Of a stretch of 64,000 nt of DNA, positions 47,540 through 51,700 are shown piece after piece. This DNA comes from Onchidella celtica (taxonomy: Eukaryota > Mollusca > Gastropoda > Systellommatophora > Onchidiidae), in NCBI GenBank assembly GCA_963931925.1, contig OZ007571.1, positions 12,236,660 to 12,300,659 on the forward strand, read 5' to 3'. Below the pieces are notes generated by a model. It had not been told where the DNA came from, searched no databases, and was given only the letters and a program-made list of their open reading frames with translations. Position 1 is the first letter of the stretch, and every line of letters starts with the position of its first letter. Made by a program: the position numbers and the translations under genes.

Positions 47540-48740
47540 CAGAGAAAGAGAGAGAGAGTTCCCTGGCCTGGATATAGACCATCAAGTAAACTTGAAGAGG
47601 AACAAAACTACTCGGGACTTCTATGTCTCTGCTGAGCCAAGGCGATTGGCAAACATGGCGTTATCAAACGCTCTGAGGCCCGACGCAGTTTCCTCAGGAT
47701 GCAGGCCGTAAATCAGCAGTCTGACTGTTATTATTTGATCAAAATGTTAAAGTCCGTATCCCGAATGTTAGGCTGGGCGAGTCTGAGTTCTGAGTCTGAG
47801 TTTGGATTTGGGTTTAACGGCGCGTCGGCACGATGGCGGCCATGTTGCGCCTTCCACGGCTTTTTTTTTTTTTTCTATATCTCGCTTTGAGCTATCTCTC
47901 AGCCCTTAGATGGCTAGAAGTAAGATCAAATAAAAGTGAAGTTAAAAATCTTACCGGGAAAGGCCCTTACTGTTATGGGCCGCTAGGCGGCAAAGAATAT
48001 ATGTTATCCTGATGACCCATCATTCTGTCCTTTCTTTCTATCAAATCTACCTACAGTCTTGGTTTATCCTCACACATAATATAATAATAATAATAATGAA
48101 GAGTTCGCTCTAGGCGCTTTACAGGAAATCTTGTCCTCTCGATTTGCATCTCTCACTCTCTCTTTCTTTCTTTCTCTCACACTCTCTCTCTCTCTATCTC
48201 AGAGCAAAATATAACCGTTGTCGTGTGGACGTGCTTTCTCTCCTGCTCAACCACCCAACAGCTCAATACTTGGACAAAACTTTGACTTACCGGTGTCGCG
48301 TGTCGTGGATGTTGTGGCAGTCCCGGAGACCAGTGACGCTGCTGATGCTGTCACAGATGTGGCTGAAGCTGCTGGCTGGGTACTCGTTGTGCAGACCTTC
48401 CACAGAGATGAAGTACTGCCATTTAAGACTGGGGAAATACTGCACGTTGCTGCGCCACACTGAGGACAAGGACAAGAAACCCACAAGGGGGGTCATTCAT
48501 GGTAAAAATAAAAACAGCAACGACAAGGAAAACGGGCAGACAGACAAAATGTCGGACAATAACAAAGATGAACAAATTAAAAGAAAAAAAAAATAGGTCA
48601 GAAAGTTGTGGGATCGCAGAATGTGACTCCTTGAATAGTTTATTTTTGTTGGTTTCTAAGGTAAACTGTACTCACCAGCTTCCCACATCGCACACCGTTT
48701 TAAGCCAGAGACTGGCATACGGATACCCTGCTGGTGAAAT
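525..48740 (-). CDS. CACHD1: CACHD1 orthologue (VWFA and Cache domain-containing protein 1), partial, about 25 exons in window
   Basis: This is an extracellular, membrane-anchored relative of the calcium-channel alpha2/delta subunits; in vertebrates CACHD1 modulates voltage-gated calcium channels at the cell surface. Twenty-four exons, all with GT donors and AG acceptors, join in one open frame of 945 codons. Domain order is: KWQYF pre-VWA segment; VWA domain with DHGNS; Cache-type modules containing [14 protein letters not shown] and [27 protein letters not shown] and [12 protein letters not shown] blocks; then a cysteine-rich end with CECPCECP and [10 protein letters not shown]. These blocks match remembered vertebrate CACHD1 in order and spacing; vertebrate proteins are about 1,270 residues. 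The signal peptide and N-terminus (about 170 residues) lie beyond 64,000. The transmembrane and cytoplasmic tail lie before position 1. The span given is the gene in the window; exons are listed separately. Alpha2/delta is less likely because the PSI-like C-terminal block is CACHD1-specific. Confidence 0.93.
1236..1427 (-). CDS. CACHD1: CACHD1 exon: segment between cysteine modules
   Basis: The 192-bp exon is read from the acceptor GTGTTGTCAG, chosen because it is the only one that keeps the frame; the upstream TAG at 1,468-1,470 would introduce a stop. The donor is GTGAGTTTG. It encodes [23 protein letters not shown] and [19 protein letters not shown] and the later cysteines align with vertebrate CACHD1; the start of the exon is poorly conserved. 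Confidence 0.9.
1763..1878 (-). CDS. CACHD1: CACHD1 exon: cysteine-rich C-E-C-P-C-E-C-P module
   Basis: The 116-bp exon (ATTTTCAG acceptor, GTAAGCCC donor) encodes [18 protein letters not shown] and [12 protein letters not shown]: eight cysteines in about 28 residues. The spacing is the same as in vertebrate CACHD1. It ends with two bases of a split codon. Confidence 0.97.
2261..2347 (-). CDS. CACHD1: CACHD1 exon: I-P-G-T-N-x-F-x-G block
   Basis: The 87-bp phase-0 exon (GCTGTTCCAG acceptor, GTAAGTCTC donor) encodes [18 protein letters not shown] followed by FCPCSM. It is the start of the cysteine-rich region and contains an NHT sequon. Confidence 0.97.
3194..3259 (-). CDS. CACHD1: CACHD1 exon: L-V-H-G-E-Q-C block
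   Basis: The 66-bp phase-0 exon (TTCTGACAG acceptor, GTAATTTG donor) encodes [18 protein letters not shown] and ARYQ. The FNTS...LTNLVHG...C pattern matches CACHD1. It carries one cysteine and an NTS glycosylation sequon. Confidence 0.96.
3586..3684 (-). CDS. CACHD1: CACHD1 exon: [11 protein letters not shown] block
   Basis: The 99-bp phase-0 exon (CCCCACCCAG acceptor, GTGAGTATC donor) encodes [20 protein letters not shown] and DRTVQRYFN. The first eleven residues are essentially invariant in CACHD1 as remembered. Confidence 0.97.
4143..4242 (-). CDS. CACHD1: CACHD1 exon: D-x-G-Y-L-(V/I)-A-H-P strand
   Basis: The 100-bp exon (CATATTTCAG acceptor, GTAAGTTTG donor) encodes [19 protein letters not shown] and EQRHITHM, the Cache ligand strand and the conserved Q-x-H-I-T-H motif. 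It ends on a codon boundary before EPLVAN. Confidence 0.97.
4667..4789 (-). CDS. CACHD1: CACHD1 exon: V-A-V-M-G-M-D-I strand
   Basis: The 123-bp exon (TTTGCCAG acceptor, GTAAGTCAG donor) encodes [20 protein letters not shown] and a cysteine-containing tail QPCESKGV. The V-A-V-M-G-(M/I)-D strand is the second Cache signature. Both ends join neighbours through split codons. Confidence 0.96.
5237..5347 (-). CDS. CACHD1: CACHD1 exon: second Cache region, Y-L-D-V-G-G-A-G-Y core
   Basis: The 111-bp exon lies between TTTCTCAG and GTGAGTATC. It encodes [20 protein letters not shown], the best-conserved Cache strand-turn-strand of the family; alpha2/delta proteins have an equivalent APY...G-A-Y block. 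A piggyBac-like element occupies the upstream intron. Confidence 0.97.
5627..7382. mobile_element. piggyBac-like non-autonomous DNA transposon
   Basis: The left end reads TTAA then CCCTCGTCCTGCA. The right end reads TGCAGGACGAGGG then CTAA, so the two 13-bp terminal repeats are perfect inverses and the flanks are TTAA and its one-base variant. A CCC-starting 13-bp terminal repeat and TTAA target duplication are hallmarks of piggyBac elements. The 1,756-bp interior has no long ORF, so it would need a transposase from elsewhere. It holds a TAGCGG-rich patch near 6,310-6,405 and a retroelement tail at 6,891-6,919. It lies in the intron between the exons at 5,237-5,347 and 7,463-7,546. Confidence 0.7.
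6680..6919 (+). mobile_element. Non-LTR retroelement 3' remnant with (TTATC)n tail
   Basis: The sequence TTTCCTTGTACAAGGACGAA is followed by AATAAA at about 6,883 and then five or more TTATC units from 6,891 to 6,919. A stem of the type CCTTGTACAAGG just ahead of AATAAA and a pentanucleotide tail is a common 3' end for SINE/LINE families in invertebrates. The 5' limit is a guess. No ORF remains. Confidence 0.55.
7463..7546 (-). CDS. CACHD1: CACHD1 exon: second Cache region, P-G-x-L-x-D-K block
   Basis: The 84-bp exon (AAATGACAG acceptor, GTAAGTTA donor) encodes [19 protein letters not shown] and FDPTKRE. It matches the T-P-x-G-V-L-R-x-(Y/F)-P-G-x-L-x-D-K-x-F-D-P-T-(K/R)-R pattern. The Trp codon is split with the next exon. 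Confidence 0.96.
8193..8290 (-). CDS. CACHD1: CACHD1 exon: second Cache region
   Basis: The 98-bp exon (GTATTACAG acceptor, GTGAGTGC donor) encodes [17 protein letters not shown] and SDLNDYIIR. It provides the helical R-N-E/D-V...W segment found between the two conserved strands in CACHD1 proteins. The terminal Arg codon is split. Confidence 0.95.
8498..8640 (-). CDS. CACHD1: CACHD1 exon: start of second Cache region
   Basis: The 143-bp exon lies between TTCTGTTTCAG and GTAAGACTG. It encodes [29 protein letters not shown] and [12 protein letters not shown]. The E-T-K-R...Y-x-A-Y-L...T-R-L-I-x-N-P-G-L-K signature is near-identical to the vertebrate pattern and ends on a codon boundary. Confidence 0.96.
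8959..9048 (-). CDS. CACHD1: CACHD1 exon: L-x-Y-H-R-L-D-L block
   Basis: The 90-bp exon (CTTGCTTACAG acceptor, GTAGGAG donor) encodes [17 protein letters not shown] and [10 protein letters not shown]. The YHRLDL...H-x-KQL pattern is characteristic of CACHD1. The split Glu codon joins to [11 protein letters not shown]. Confidence 0.95.
9255..9267. repeat. Target-site duplication, 3' side of LINE
   Basis: CCCATTTTACTAC, identical to 12,590-12,602. The boundary with the LINE's trinucleotide tail is ambiguous by up to three bases because TAC units run into it. Confidence 0.85.
9268..12589 (-). mobile_element. Full-length RTE-like LINE insertion
   Basis: A 3.3-kb non-LTR retrotransposon lies in the CACHD1 intron between exons 12,828-12,906 and 8,959-9,048, in the same orientation as the gene. 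It is flanked by a perfect 13-bp target-site duplication, CCCATTTTACTAC, at 9,255-9,267 and 12,590-12,602. It has about 310 bp of 5' leader before the first ATG, one long ORF, and a 3' end made of TAG repeats. Very short 3' ends of simple trinucleotide repeats are typical of the RTE clade; clade assignment is inferred. Confidence 0.92.
9276..12278 (-). CDS. LINE polyprotein: endonuclease plus reverse transcriptase, intact
   Basis: This ORF copies the LINE RNA into target DNA. From the first ATG (12,276-12,278) it gives 1,000 residues; the frame is open about 40 codons further upstream but without ATG. The apurinic-like endonuclease comes first: [42 protein letters not shown] and SDHH. The reverse transcriptase follows: [44 protein letters not shown] and the catalytic [12 protein letters not shown] basic C-terminal tail contains [13 protein letters not shown] and [17 protein letters not shown]. 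There is no RNase H domain and no frameshift or internal stop. All key catalytic residues are present, so the copy may be competent. Confidence 0.93.
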   Translation of the reverse strand: MNASSESRKETASRMKEELNTAKTKTRIGYWNVRTMYESGKLAQVTSEMRRYNLHILGVSESRWTGSGRIKTSTGETVLYSGREDDQHHGGVAIILKKGLDKCLLEWKPVNSRLMRMRMKGRHTNITVIQCYAPTNENDNTDKDDFYEQLQGEMDMTPRHDLIIVMGDLNAKVGKDDINYERVMGKHGTGTRNDNGERLVDFCALNNLVIGGTLFTHREIHKLTWNSPNGRDKNQIDHLMINGMWRRSLLDVKVKRGADVASDHHLVAALIKIKLNKTGIKTSKQRHLNIQKLRDASVRNAFNIQVKNRFQALRESDKNNPNERGIDSEWKRVTTVYTESSVACLGFNEKGKSKEWIQQRTWDVIEERKVMKKKLLQVKSERLKERYQHSYTELNKKVKRLVKKDKREAMEQLAADAEEAAARGEQGKLHKITKRICGKYGGRPSVPIKDKNGKLLTTEREQDTRWTEHFQELLNRPPPEDRIIIQDAAEDLDINIDPPKKEEIVAAIKSLKNSKAPGKDNLTAELFKADPDQSATILQPLFTAIWEAEAVPKSWNEGRIVKIPKKGALSDCNNWRGITLLSIPSKILAKIIVQRMSDAVDKTLRKEQAGFRKGKGCIDQIFTLRNIIEQCSEWQRQLYVNFVDFEKAFDSIHRESIWRILRHYGIPSKLVELIKSFYKNFSCSVGNSDASFEVKTGVRQGCVMSTILFNLVIDWIMRKTTKDAPRGIRWTLFDNLEDLDFADDLALLSHSHQHMQDKTQRLHNFGCKVGLRISQKKTEIMTLNVDTPAPVQVDDKNLTTTDKFKYLGSIIRPEGGTKEDIQSRLGNARAVFQSMSNIWKSTQYGINTKIRLYQSCVLSTLLYGSECWRMTEGDLAKLSSFHTTCLRRILRIFWPNKISNQELLRRCKQEEIANIITKRRWRWLGHVLRKEANSITKTALQWTPEGRRKRGRPKATWRRTIEAEMKSFNHSWGTLAKMAQDRQGWRSFVAALSTSGCNRK
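12590..12602. repeat. Target-site duplication, 5' side of LINE
   Basis: CCCATTTTACTAC, the partner of 9,255-9,267, directly adjoining the LINE 5' leader. Confidence 0.85.
12828..12906 (-). CDS. CACHD1: CACHD1 exon: inter-Cache strand
   Basis: The 79-bp exon (CCTCTTCAG acceptor, GTAAGTGG donor) encodes [17 protein letters not shown] followed by a KQLKN block shared with vertebrate CACHD1. It ends with the A of a split Met codon. The full-length LINE sits in the intron that follows it. Confidence 0.93.
13588..13693 (-). CDS. CACHD1: CACHD1 exon: inter-Cache segment
   Basis: The 106-bp exon lies between TTTTCCCAG and GTACTTTTC. It encodes [18 protein letters not shown] and NYFWKK, finishing on a codon boundary. 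The W-K-K...Y-x-W position matches the strand preceding the second membrane-distal module in CACHD1. Potential N-glycosylation at NQT. Confidence 0.92.
14276..14399 (-). CDS. CACHD1: CACHD1 exon: Cache ligand-strand (G-Y-T-x-M-H-P)
   Basis: The 124-bp exon starts after TACGAACAG and ends before [18 protein letters not shown] and MHTDIRHFE are strongly conserved CACHD1 blocks; the GYxxxHP strand is the family's Cache signature, equivalent to G-Y-V-L-L-H-P in alpha2/delta. The final Arg codon is split. Confidence 0.95.
14809..14979 (-). CDS. CACHD1: CACHD1 exon: first Cache region, core
   Basis: The 171-bp exon (TTTTCTCCAG acceptor, GTAGGGAG donor) encodes [10 protein letters not shown] and [21 protein letters not shown]. 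The G-V-V-G-V-D-L hydrophobic strand plus acidic helix is typical of Cache domains. It ends in a Gly codon split before YTIMHPSF. Confidence 0.96.
15493..15625 (-). CDS. CACHD1: CACHD1 exon: first Cache region, N-terminal part
   Basis: The 133-bp exon lies between ATTTACAG and GTAAGTAG. It encodes [12 protein letters not shown] and [15 protein letters not shown], matching the V-G-R-F-Y...VFSLP-x-x-D-E signature of CACHD1. The last base G combines with CC of the next exon to make Ala. Confidence 0.95.
15741..17012 (-). mobile_element. 5'-truncated RTE-like LINE
   Basis: A 1.27-kb fragment lies between a perfect 12-bp duplication, ATACATAAATAT, at 15,729-15,740 and 17,013-17,024. It retains only the reverse-transcriptase half and the C-terminal region, and ends in an (ATG)n tail at about 15,741-15,752. 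Truncation at the 5' side with intact duplications indicates incomplete target-primed reverse transcription. It lies in the intron between exons 18,117-18,217 and 15,493-15,625, in gene sense orientation. Confidence 0.92.
15761..17011 (-). pseudogene. LINE reverse transcriptase fragment, catalytic motif broken
   Basis: The frame is open from the truncation point ([12 protein letters not shown]) through [34 protein letters not shown] and [13 protein letters not shown] to [15 protein letters not shown] and a TGA stop. The catalytic motif reads [10 protein letters not shown]: the second Asp of FADD is Val (GTC codon at 16,523-16,525). Loss of that metal ligand should abolish polymerase activity. 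The endonuclease is absent and there is no natural start. It is a relative of, but clearly distinct from, the intact LINE at 9.3-12.3 kb. Confidence 0.9.
18117..18217 (-). CDS. CACHD1: CACHD1 exon: end of VWA / linker to first Cache module
   Basis: The 101-bp exon lies between GGGTTTTCAG and GTAAGTTT. It encodes [19 protein letters not shown] and then [12 protein letters not shown], ending exactly at a codon boundary. It takes the place of the 'L-A-x-Q-N' helix that closes the VWA fold in the family. The boundary of the first Cache region follows. Confidence 0.93.
18900..19037 (-). CDS. CACHD1: CACHD1 exon: VWA domain, third MIDAS region
   Basis: The 138-bp exon (CTCCTCTAG acceptor, GTGAGC donor) encodes [14 protein letters not shown] and [11 protein letters not shown]. 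The strand that carries T-D-G in functional MIDAS sites reads V-S-R-G here (SRG at 19,006-19,014), so the acidic ligand is missing. Together with D-x-G-x-S upstream, this points to a VWA domain with altered or absent metal coordination. That is inferred from motif positions only. Confidence 0.94.
19910..19987 (-). CDS. CACHD1: CACHD1 exon: VWA domain helix
   Basis: The 78-bp exon lies between TTTTCCAG and GTAAGCC and encodes [19 protein letters not shown]. This corresponds to the 'hT..xxGfxxAF' helix region of VWA domains, where alpha2/delta proteins have a T-D-Y...F-x-x-A-F block. The Asp codon is split with the next exon. Confidence 0.94.
21249..21384 (-). CDS. CACHD1: CACHD1 exon: VWA domain
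   Basis: The 136-bp exon is bounded by GATGTTCAG and GTGAGTTG. It begins with the VWA beta strand [13 protein letters not shown] and continues through [20 protein letters not shown], ending with the first base of a Thr codon completed by the next exon. The phase and the residues match both neighbours. Confidence 0.94.
22303..22911 (+). pseudogene. Helitron Rep/helicase protein, N-terminal fragment
   Basis: The ORF starts [16 protein letters not shown] at the second ATG of the open frame (frame open from 22,267) and ends at TAA. It has four tandem copies of [12 protein letters not shown], then a zinc-finger-like region, [19 protein letters not shown] and [10 protein letters not shown], then [19 protein letters not shown]. 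The C-P-H-C...C-C-Q-x-G-K-V and R-x-Y-N-N-A-L-A-x-A-S-x-G patterns are typical of the region ahead of the HUH nuclease in animal Helitron proteins. The Rep and helicase domains are absent: the CACHD1 VWA exon begins about 220 bp downstream. It is antisense to CACHD1. Confidence 0.8.
22354..22497 (+). repeat. 4 x 36-bp exact tandem repeat inside Helitron ORF
   Basis: Four identical 36-bp units at 22,354, 22,390, 22,426 and 22,462, each starting GACAATAGAAGAGCTCAGGA, encode 12 residues apiece in frame. A fifth, diverged partial unit follows from 22,498. Confidence 0.97.
23135..23279 (-). CDS. CACHD1: CACHD1 exon: start of VWA domain with MIDAS-like motif
   Basis: The 145-bp exon lies between TTTCCAG and GTATGTC. 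It encodes [18 protein letters not shown], the first beta strand of the VWA fold followed by the MIDAS position. The motif is D-x-G-x-S (23,210-23,224), the CACHD1-type variant, rather than the D-x-S-x-S of classical MIDAS sites. An alpha helix ([15 protein letters not shown]) and NDR follow, leading directly into IGVIGLS of the next exon. Confidence 0.95.
23358..23461. repeat. 3-copy tandem repeat, about 35 bp
   Basis: Three units containing TTTAC-ACAAATAATTCAAAC then AATTCA, differing at a few positions, lie just upstream of the VWA exon's acceptor in the large intron. Confidence 0.85.
26689..26735. repeat. (GA)n followed by poly-G
   Basis: About 17 GA units run directly into a 13-base G run. 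Confidence 0.95.
26928..27090 (+). repeat. Dispersed repeat copy 1
   Basis: About 163 bp beginning TTTGCCATGCTGTATG, containing GCTGATTTTAAGGTTTTGTC and ending GCGTTTTTGGCC. It matches the reverse complement of 38,890-39,063 across its length with scattered differences. Confidence 0.8.
29363..29448. repeat. GA-rich microsatellite
   Basis: An impure (GA)n tract with interspersed GACA and GAAA units, followed by a GGGGGAGG run. Confidence 0.9.
30874..31312. mobile_element. Foldback/MITE-like element with about 57-bp inverted ends
   Basis: The left arm (30,874-30,930) contains a perfect 30-bp palindrome at 30,875-30,904, with half-site CATATCCGTACAACA. The right arm (31,255-31,312) is its diverged inverse, sharing ATGGACAGTGCATATCCGTA. 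About 330 bp lies between the arms, with no ORF. Element class and flanking duplication could not be fixed. Confidence 0.65.
31621..31850 (+). repeat. Dispersed repeat copy A with internal GATA microsatellite
   Basis: It begins TATAGTCGACGGAACACACA and ends CAGTGCGGCACTGCAAGCTG-AACCACATT. It contains CCTCTTGCAATAATGAGA and a (GATA)n block. It is the same family and orientation as the insertion at 34,394-34,605. Confidence 0.85.
33132..33196 (+). promoter_or_regulatory. Promoter-like cluster: CRE, CCAAT, inverted repeat, TATA
   Basis: TGACGTCA (perfect CRE, 33,132-33,139), CCAAT (33,144-33,148), the inverted repeat GGCCGAT-N4-ATCGGCC (33,154-33,171) and TATATAAA (33,189-33,196) fall within 65 bp, on the strand opposite CACHD1. 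No convincing ORF follows. It could be an intronic or antisense promoter, an old retroelement promoter, or chance. Confidence 0.35.
34196..34680. mobile_element. MITE with inverted ends and a nested insertion
   Basis: The ends start TCGTTAGCGATACTGACCAC (left) and, on the opposite strand, TCGTTAGCGACACTGACCAC (right). The arms extend about 65 bp to AACAAAAATTCCC, with one 6-bp indel. Removing the nested 231-bp insertion restores an original element of about 254 bp. The outer target duplication is not clear. Confidence 0.75.
34394..34605 (+). mobile_element. Nested non-autonomous insertion (repeat copy B)
   Basis: A 212-bp unit homologous to 31,621-31,850 is flanked by a perfect 19-bp direct repeat, TCAGATTTGGACCATTGGG, at 34,375-34,393 and 34,606-34,624. 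It includes (CAGA)n/(GATA)n. The long duplication suggests insertion by a LINE-type mechanism. It lacks an obvious RNA polymerase III A box/B box. Confidence 0.8.
35165..40168. other. Large CACHD1 intron, middle part
   Basis: No exon recognised. Contains poly-C/G runs (35,390, 35,982-35,999, 38,671), GA/GT-rich stretches (36,440-36,620), a poly-T/poly-A pair (37,861; 38,265) and dispersed repeat copy 2. Otherwise unique-looking sequence. Confidence 0.6.
38890..39063 (-). repeat. Dispersed repeat copy 2 (inverted)
   Basis: Read on the minus strand it begins TTTGCCATATTGTTGTG, contains GCTGATTTTGAGGTTTTGTC and ends GCGTTTTTGGCCC, parallel to copy 1. No coding potential. Element class unknown. 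Confidence 0.8.
40169..40290. repeat. Long (GA)n with poly-G blocks
   Basis: About 35 uninterrupted GA units, then two blocks of GGGGGGGGCTGGGAGAGAGA. Confidence 0.95.
40291..44216. other. Large CACHD1 intron, segment before solo LTR
   Basis: No exon or named repeat recognised. Short poly-C/poly-G runs occur at about 40,869, 41,373, 41,593, 42,321, 43,776 and 44,040. Confidence 0.6.
44217..45442. mobile_element. Solo LTR of an LTR retrotransposon
   Basis: 1,226 bp starting TGTCATGA and ending TCGTGACA: TG...CA termini within imperfect 8-bp inverted ends. It is flanked by the 5-bp direct repeat ATCAC (44,212-44,216 and 45,443-45,447). A TATATAAC box lies at 44,589-44,596. There is no internal coding region or second LTR, as expected after LTR-LTR recombination. 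Five-base duplications are usual for Ty3/Gypsy and related elements; the family is not assigned. Confidence 0.85.
45738..45797. repeat. (GA)n microsatellite
   Basis: About 29 GA units with one GC interruption. Confidence 0.95.
46285..46412. repeat. (CT)n-rich tract
   Basis: Impure CTCTCT/TTTCTAT repeats on the + strand, one of the few CT-oriented tracts. Confidence 0.9.
47457..47558. repeat. (GA)n microsatellite
   Basis: About 100 bp of GA with occasional GAAA and GACA units. Confidence 0.95.
48291..48459 (-). CDS. CACHD1: CACHD1 exon: pre-VWA segment
   Basis: The acceptor is TTGTCCTCAG and the donor is CCG then GTAAGTC. The 169-bp exon reads [16 protein letters not shown], then [12 protein letters not shown] and a cysteine-containing stretch ending in DTRH, with the final Arg codon split. 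The KWQYF...E-G...YPA pattern corresponds to the segment immediately ahead of the VWA domain in CACHD1 and alpha2/delta proteins. The split codon joins exactly to the VWA exon 25 kb downstream. Confidence 0.92.
48676..48740 (-). CDS. CACHD1: CACHD1 candidate exon (most 5' in window)
   Basis: A strong donor (CTG then GTGAGTAC) follows an open segment that reads through ...LKRCAMWEA and joins in phase to the next exon, giving ...[13 protein letters not shown]. The acceptor is uncertain: TAG before 48,740 leaves a 65-bp exon, while CAG before 48,727 leaves a 52-bp phase-0 exon. The segment sits where vertebrate CACHD1 has the stretch just before KWQYF, but similarity is weak. Treat as probable, not proven. 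Confidence 0.5.
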
Positions 48741-51700
48741 CTACCAAAATCCACGCAAGAATTTGTGCCCACGTCATTATAGATAGATATAAACGGAAAA
48801 AAAGCAAACATCCACTGATTTACAAACAGGCTGACACACTCGATCAAGGTTTAAATGTGTAACCTCTAACATGCAGGCCTCCTTTCCCTCTTCCCCAAGA
48901 CAAGAATGTTCAAATCACCCCCCCCCCTCCCCTTTCCTCCAGTGAAGCAGGAGAAGAATGAACGATAATTAGAAAGCAAGACCATGAAAGATAATGATAC
49001 ACGGAAGATCAACACAGAGGGAACCGGGTTTGTTTGTACACGTATTCACACGAGAGGAATGGCGATGGGCAGGAAAATGTGTGTGTGTGTGTGTGTGTGT
49101 GAGAGAGCGGAGGTGGGGGTGGGTGGGGGTGCGGATGAGACAAGAGAAGGGAAGAAAGGCAGGGCAGTGGTGCCAACCAAAGGAAATCAATAATTTGCTA
49201 TTAAGGAAATGAATGAGCCTGGTATCGTAAATCAGCCCTTATGTGAATGGTGTGACTCTGCTCACTGGAGCCTACAATTTATCTTACACGGGCACGCTCG
49301 GGGGACACAATAAAACATGGCATTATTACCAAAGAACTAACTTTATGCCTTGTGCTCTTTGATGCATTTCAAGGTTTAGCCAGATCAAAACTGGGATTCT
49401 CGGCCTTATAATACTTGTGATCCCACCGTATTGATTTGCATTTTTGCGGAACTGACAACTCAAACAGGCAGTATGCAAAGGGTCGGATCAAACTGCGCAG
49501 ATCTCCTTAACTCTTCACATTCAAATGCTCTTTCTTTACTCCCCCCCCCCTCCACAAGTGTAGAAAAGATCACAAAACTCCCAACATTTTGTTTCCCTGT
49601 CTGCTCATGTTTTCCTCCACTCATTCCCTACTGTACCAGCTCCACGAGCCATTTCGAGCAAGTATAATTTATTCTCGTATGATGTGAACAAGTGGAGTAC
49701 GTAGAACACTATAGGGAGTTTTCTCATCTGCTCTGAAAATATACGGTCACTCCGGACAATCATCTCAATGCTGTCTACTATCAGAGATCAATGCTACTTT
49801 TTCATGTATCAGAAAATACGACGACAAACAAATAATTAATAGACAAGGAAGTGTCTGGGGCGAAACGTTCACAAGATCCAGCACGTATGTCACCTCCTAC
49901 ACCTCCTGCTCGACTTTCTGACTCAACCAGGGGTTAGTTCTATACCATGCTTAAGTCCAACACCAAAACAAAGTAAATGTCTAGGCAGTAAGATCAGCAA
50001 GTAAAACATACAAAATTGCAGAAATATGCATGAGTGAGATAGAAACGCTTGTACTCAATCATCTCTCTTTTAGCTTATTTGTGACTTGAACCACGATAAT
50101 TAGAAACCTAAGCCCTTCAACTCCTGTGACACTCCTCTCCCTCCTTGATTCTCTGATGACAGAATCATGGGTTTTGTGCCCCCCCCCCCCCTTTCCTTGA
50201 TTCTCCGACGGCAAACGACATATGTCCACACGCTTATGAAAAATGACGACCGACAGCCTCTGTCGCTCTGCAGACAACAAGGGCTCCTGTTGAAAGTGAA
50301 GTGTACCGTACACACGGTGTGGAAGGTTGTACTGTGTGGCCACTGCCAGTCTCTTTTGACTCCTTTAGCGCGTCTCGTCTCTGTCAATTTATCCTTCAGG
50401 CACCGCCGGACAATTCTGGGACAGTGACGAATGGTGGAAAGCCAGTGGATGAAAAGAGAATGATTTACTGCACAGCCTTATTAATTTAAATTGCAATTCC
50501 AATCTCCTTGTGCATAACGATTCCTGGGTAGGATACATTCTATGCTAAATGATAGTTAAGTTGTCAGCCCCTGACATGCGTCACAAAAAAAACGACATTA
50601 TTTATCGGAGCAGTTATGGTTAAACTTTCAACAACGGTTCGTGCGAGTATAAAACTTCAAAACTGAAACTGTTGCATGTGCTGGTGTTTTGTTGTTGTTT
50701 TTTTCTTCTTTTTTCTCTGAAACTAATTCAAGATGCTGTAGCTGTCTACATCCACACGATTTGCTGTGCTATGTTTTCCATTATGGAACTTTTCGCCCCT
50801 AAAATTCTTCTTTCCCTTTATCTGTATGTGGTTTTTTATCTCTACCGTCAAAAGAGTCCAATCCTTTTATTTACCTAACATGAAATGCCTACGAGATGAA
50901 GAAATTATGAATTTCAATTCCTGCTAATGCATAAAAGGCGTGCGCTGCTCACCACGTGCGAGATAAAAAAAAAACAAACACCATCGTTTCCTTTAAATCT
51001 CCCTCATGAGAAGAGTTATAAAACAGGAACATTTCGAGATGCTGGTTGGCATGTTGTCCCCACTGGTTCAGTGGGCGCTAACCCATAAAAAAACAAAACA
51101 AACAACAACTCAGTGATGGTGAAAAGCAGAAGTGGATGGAGGAGCTGCTGGGTGGTGGTTGTGGTGTTGACGCTCGAGGGTGCTAAACTGGGCTCGAACC
51201 GATGCCCCATCCGACACAATGTGAACTATGTACCTGCAGAGATGTTTCAGCTAATTTTCAGGCTCTTGCTGCGAGAGCAGTATGTACCTTTGCGTAGCGT
51301 TAGCAGCCTAAACTCGACCAGACATGGCTTTGCTGAAGACTCCAAGAAAAGTCTAAAAGCATGTGAAATTCCACGGATGCGCTCGCGTCATTATAAGCAG
51401 ATTCTTTATGTTTAAACGGCTTCCTTCCAGTGACGTTCAGAATTTGCTCTCAACTGACCAGGTTCTGCTACTTGTAAGTAAGACTACAAACTGGAAAATG
51501 ACGGCACTCTGCGAGACTGCCAAACAATGCAGCTCCAAAGCCATGAGTGTTACGTTGTAGAAGATTAAAACCCTTGTCTAAGTGTCACAAGGATAAGTGG
51601 GACAGCTACCTATGAGATTCCTACAAATGTACTCAGTTCTTAGAGATACCACAAACTTCACAATTCCTGGGGATATCTTATCAGCCTATGACATATTTTT

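Noticed and set aside
51170..51215. tRNA-like B box (GGTTCGAGCCC on the minus strand)
   Set aside because: No A box at suitable distance and no cloverleaf could be drawn; possibly chance or an old tRNA-derived SINE remnant.
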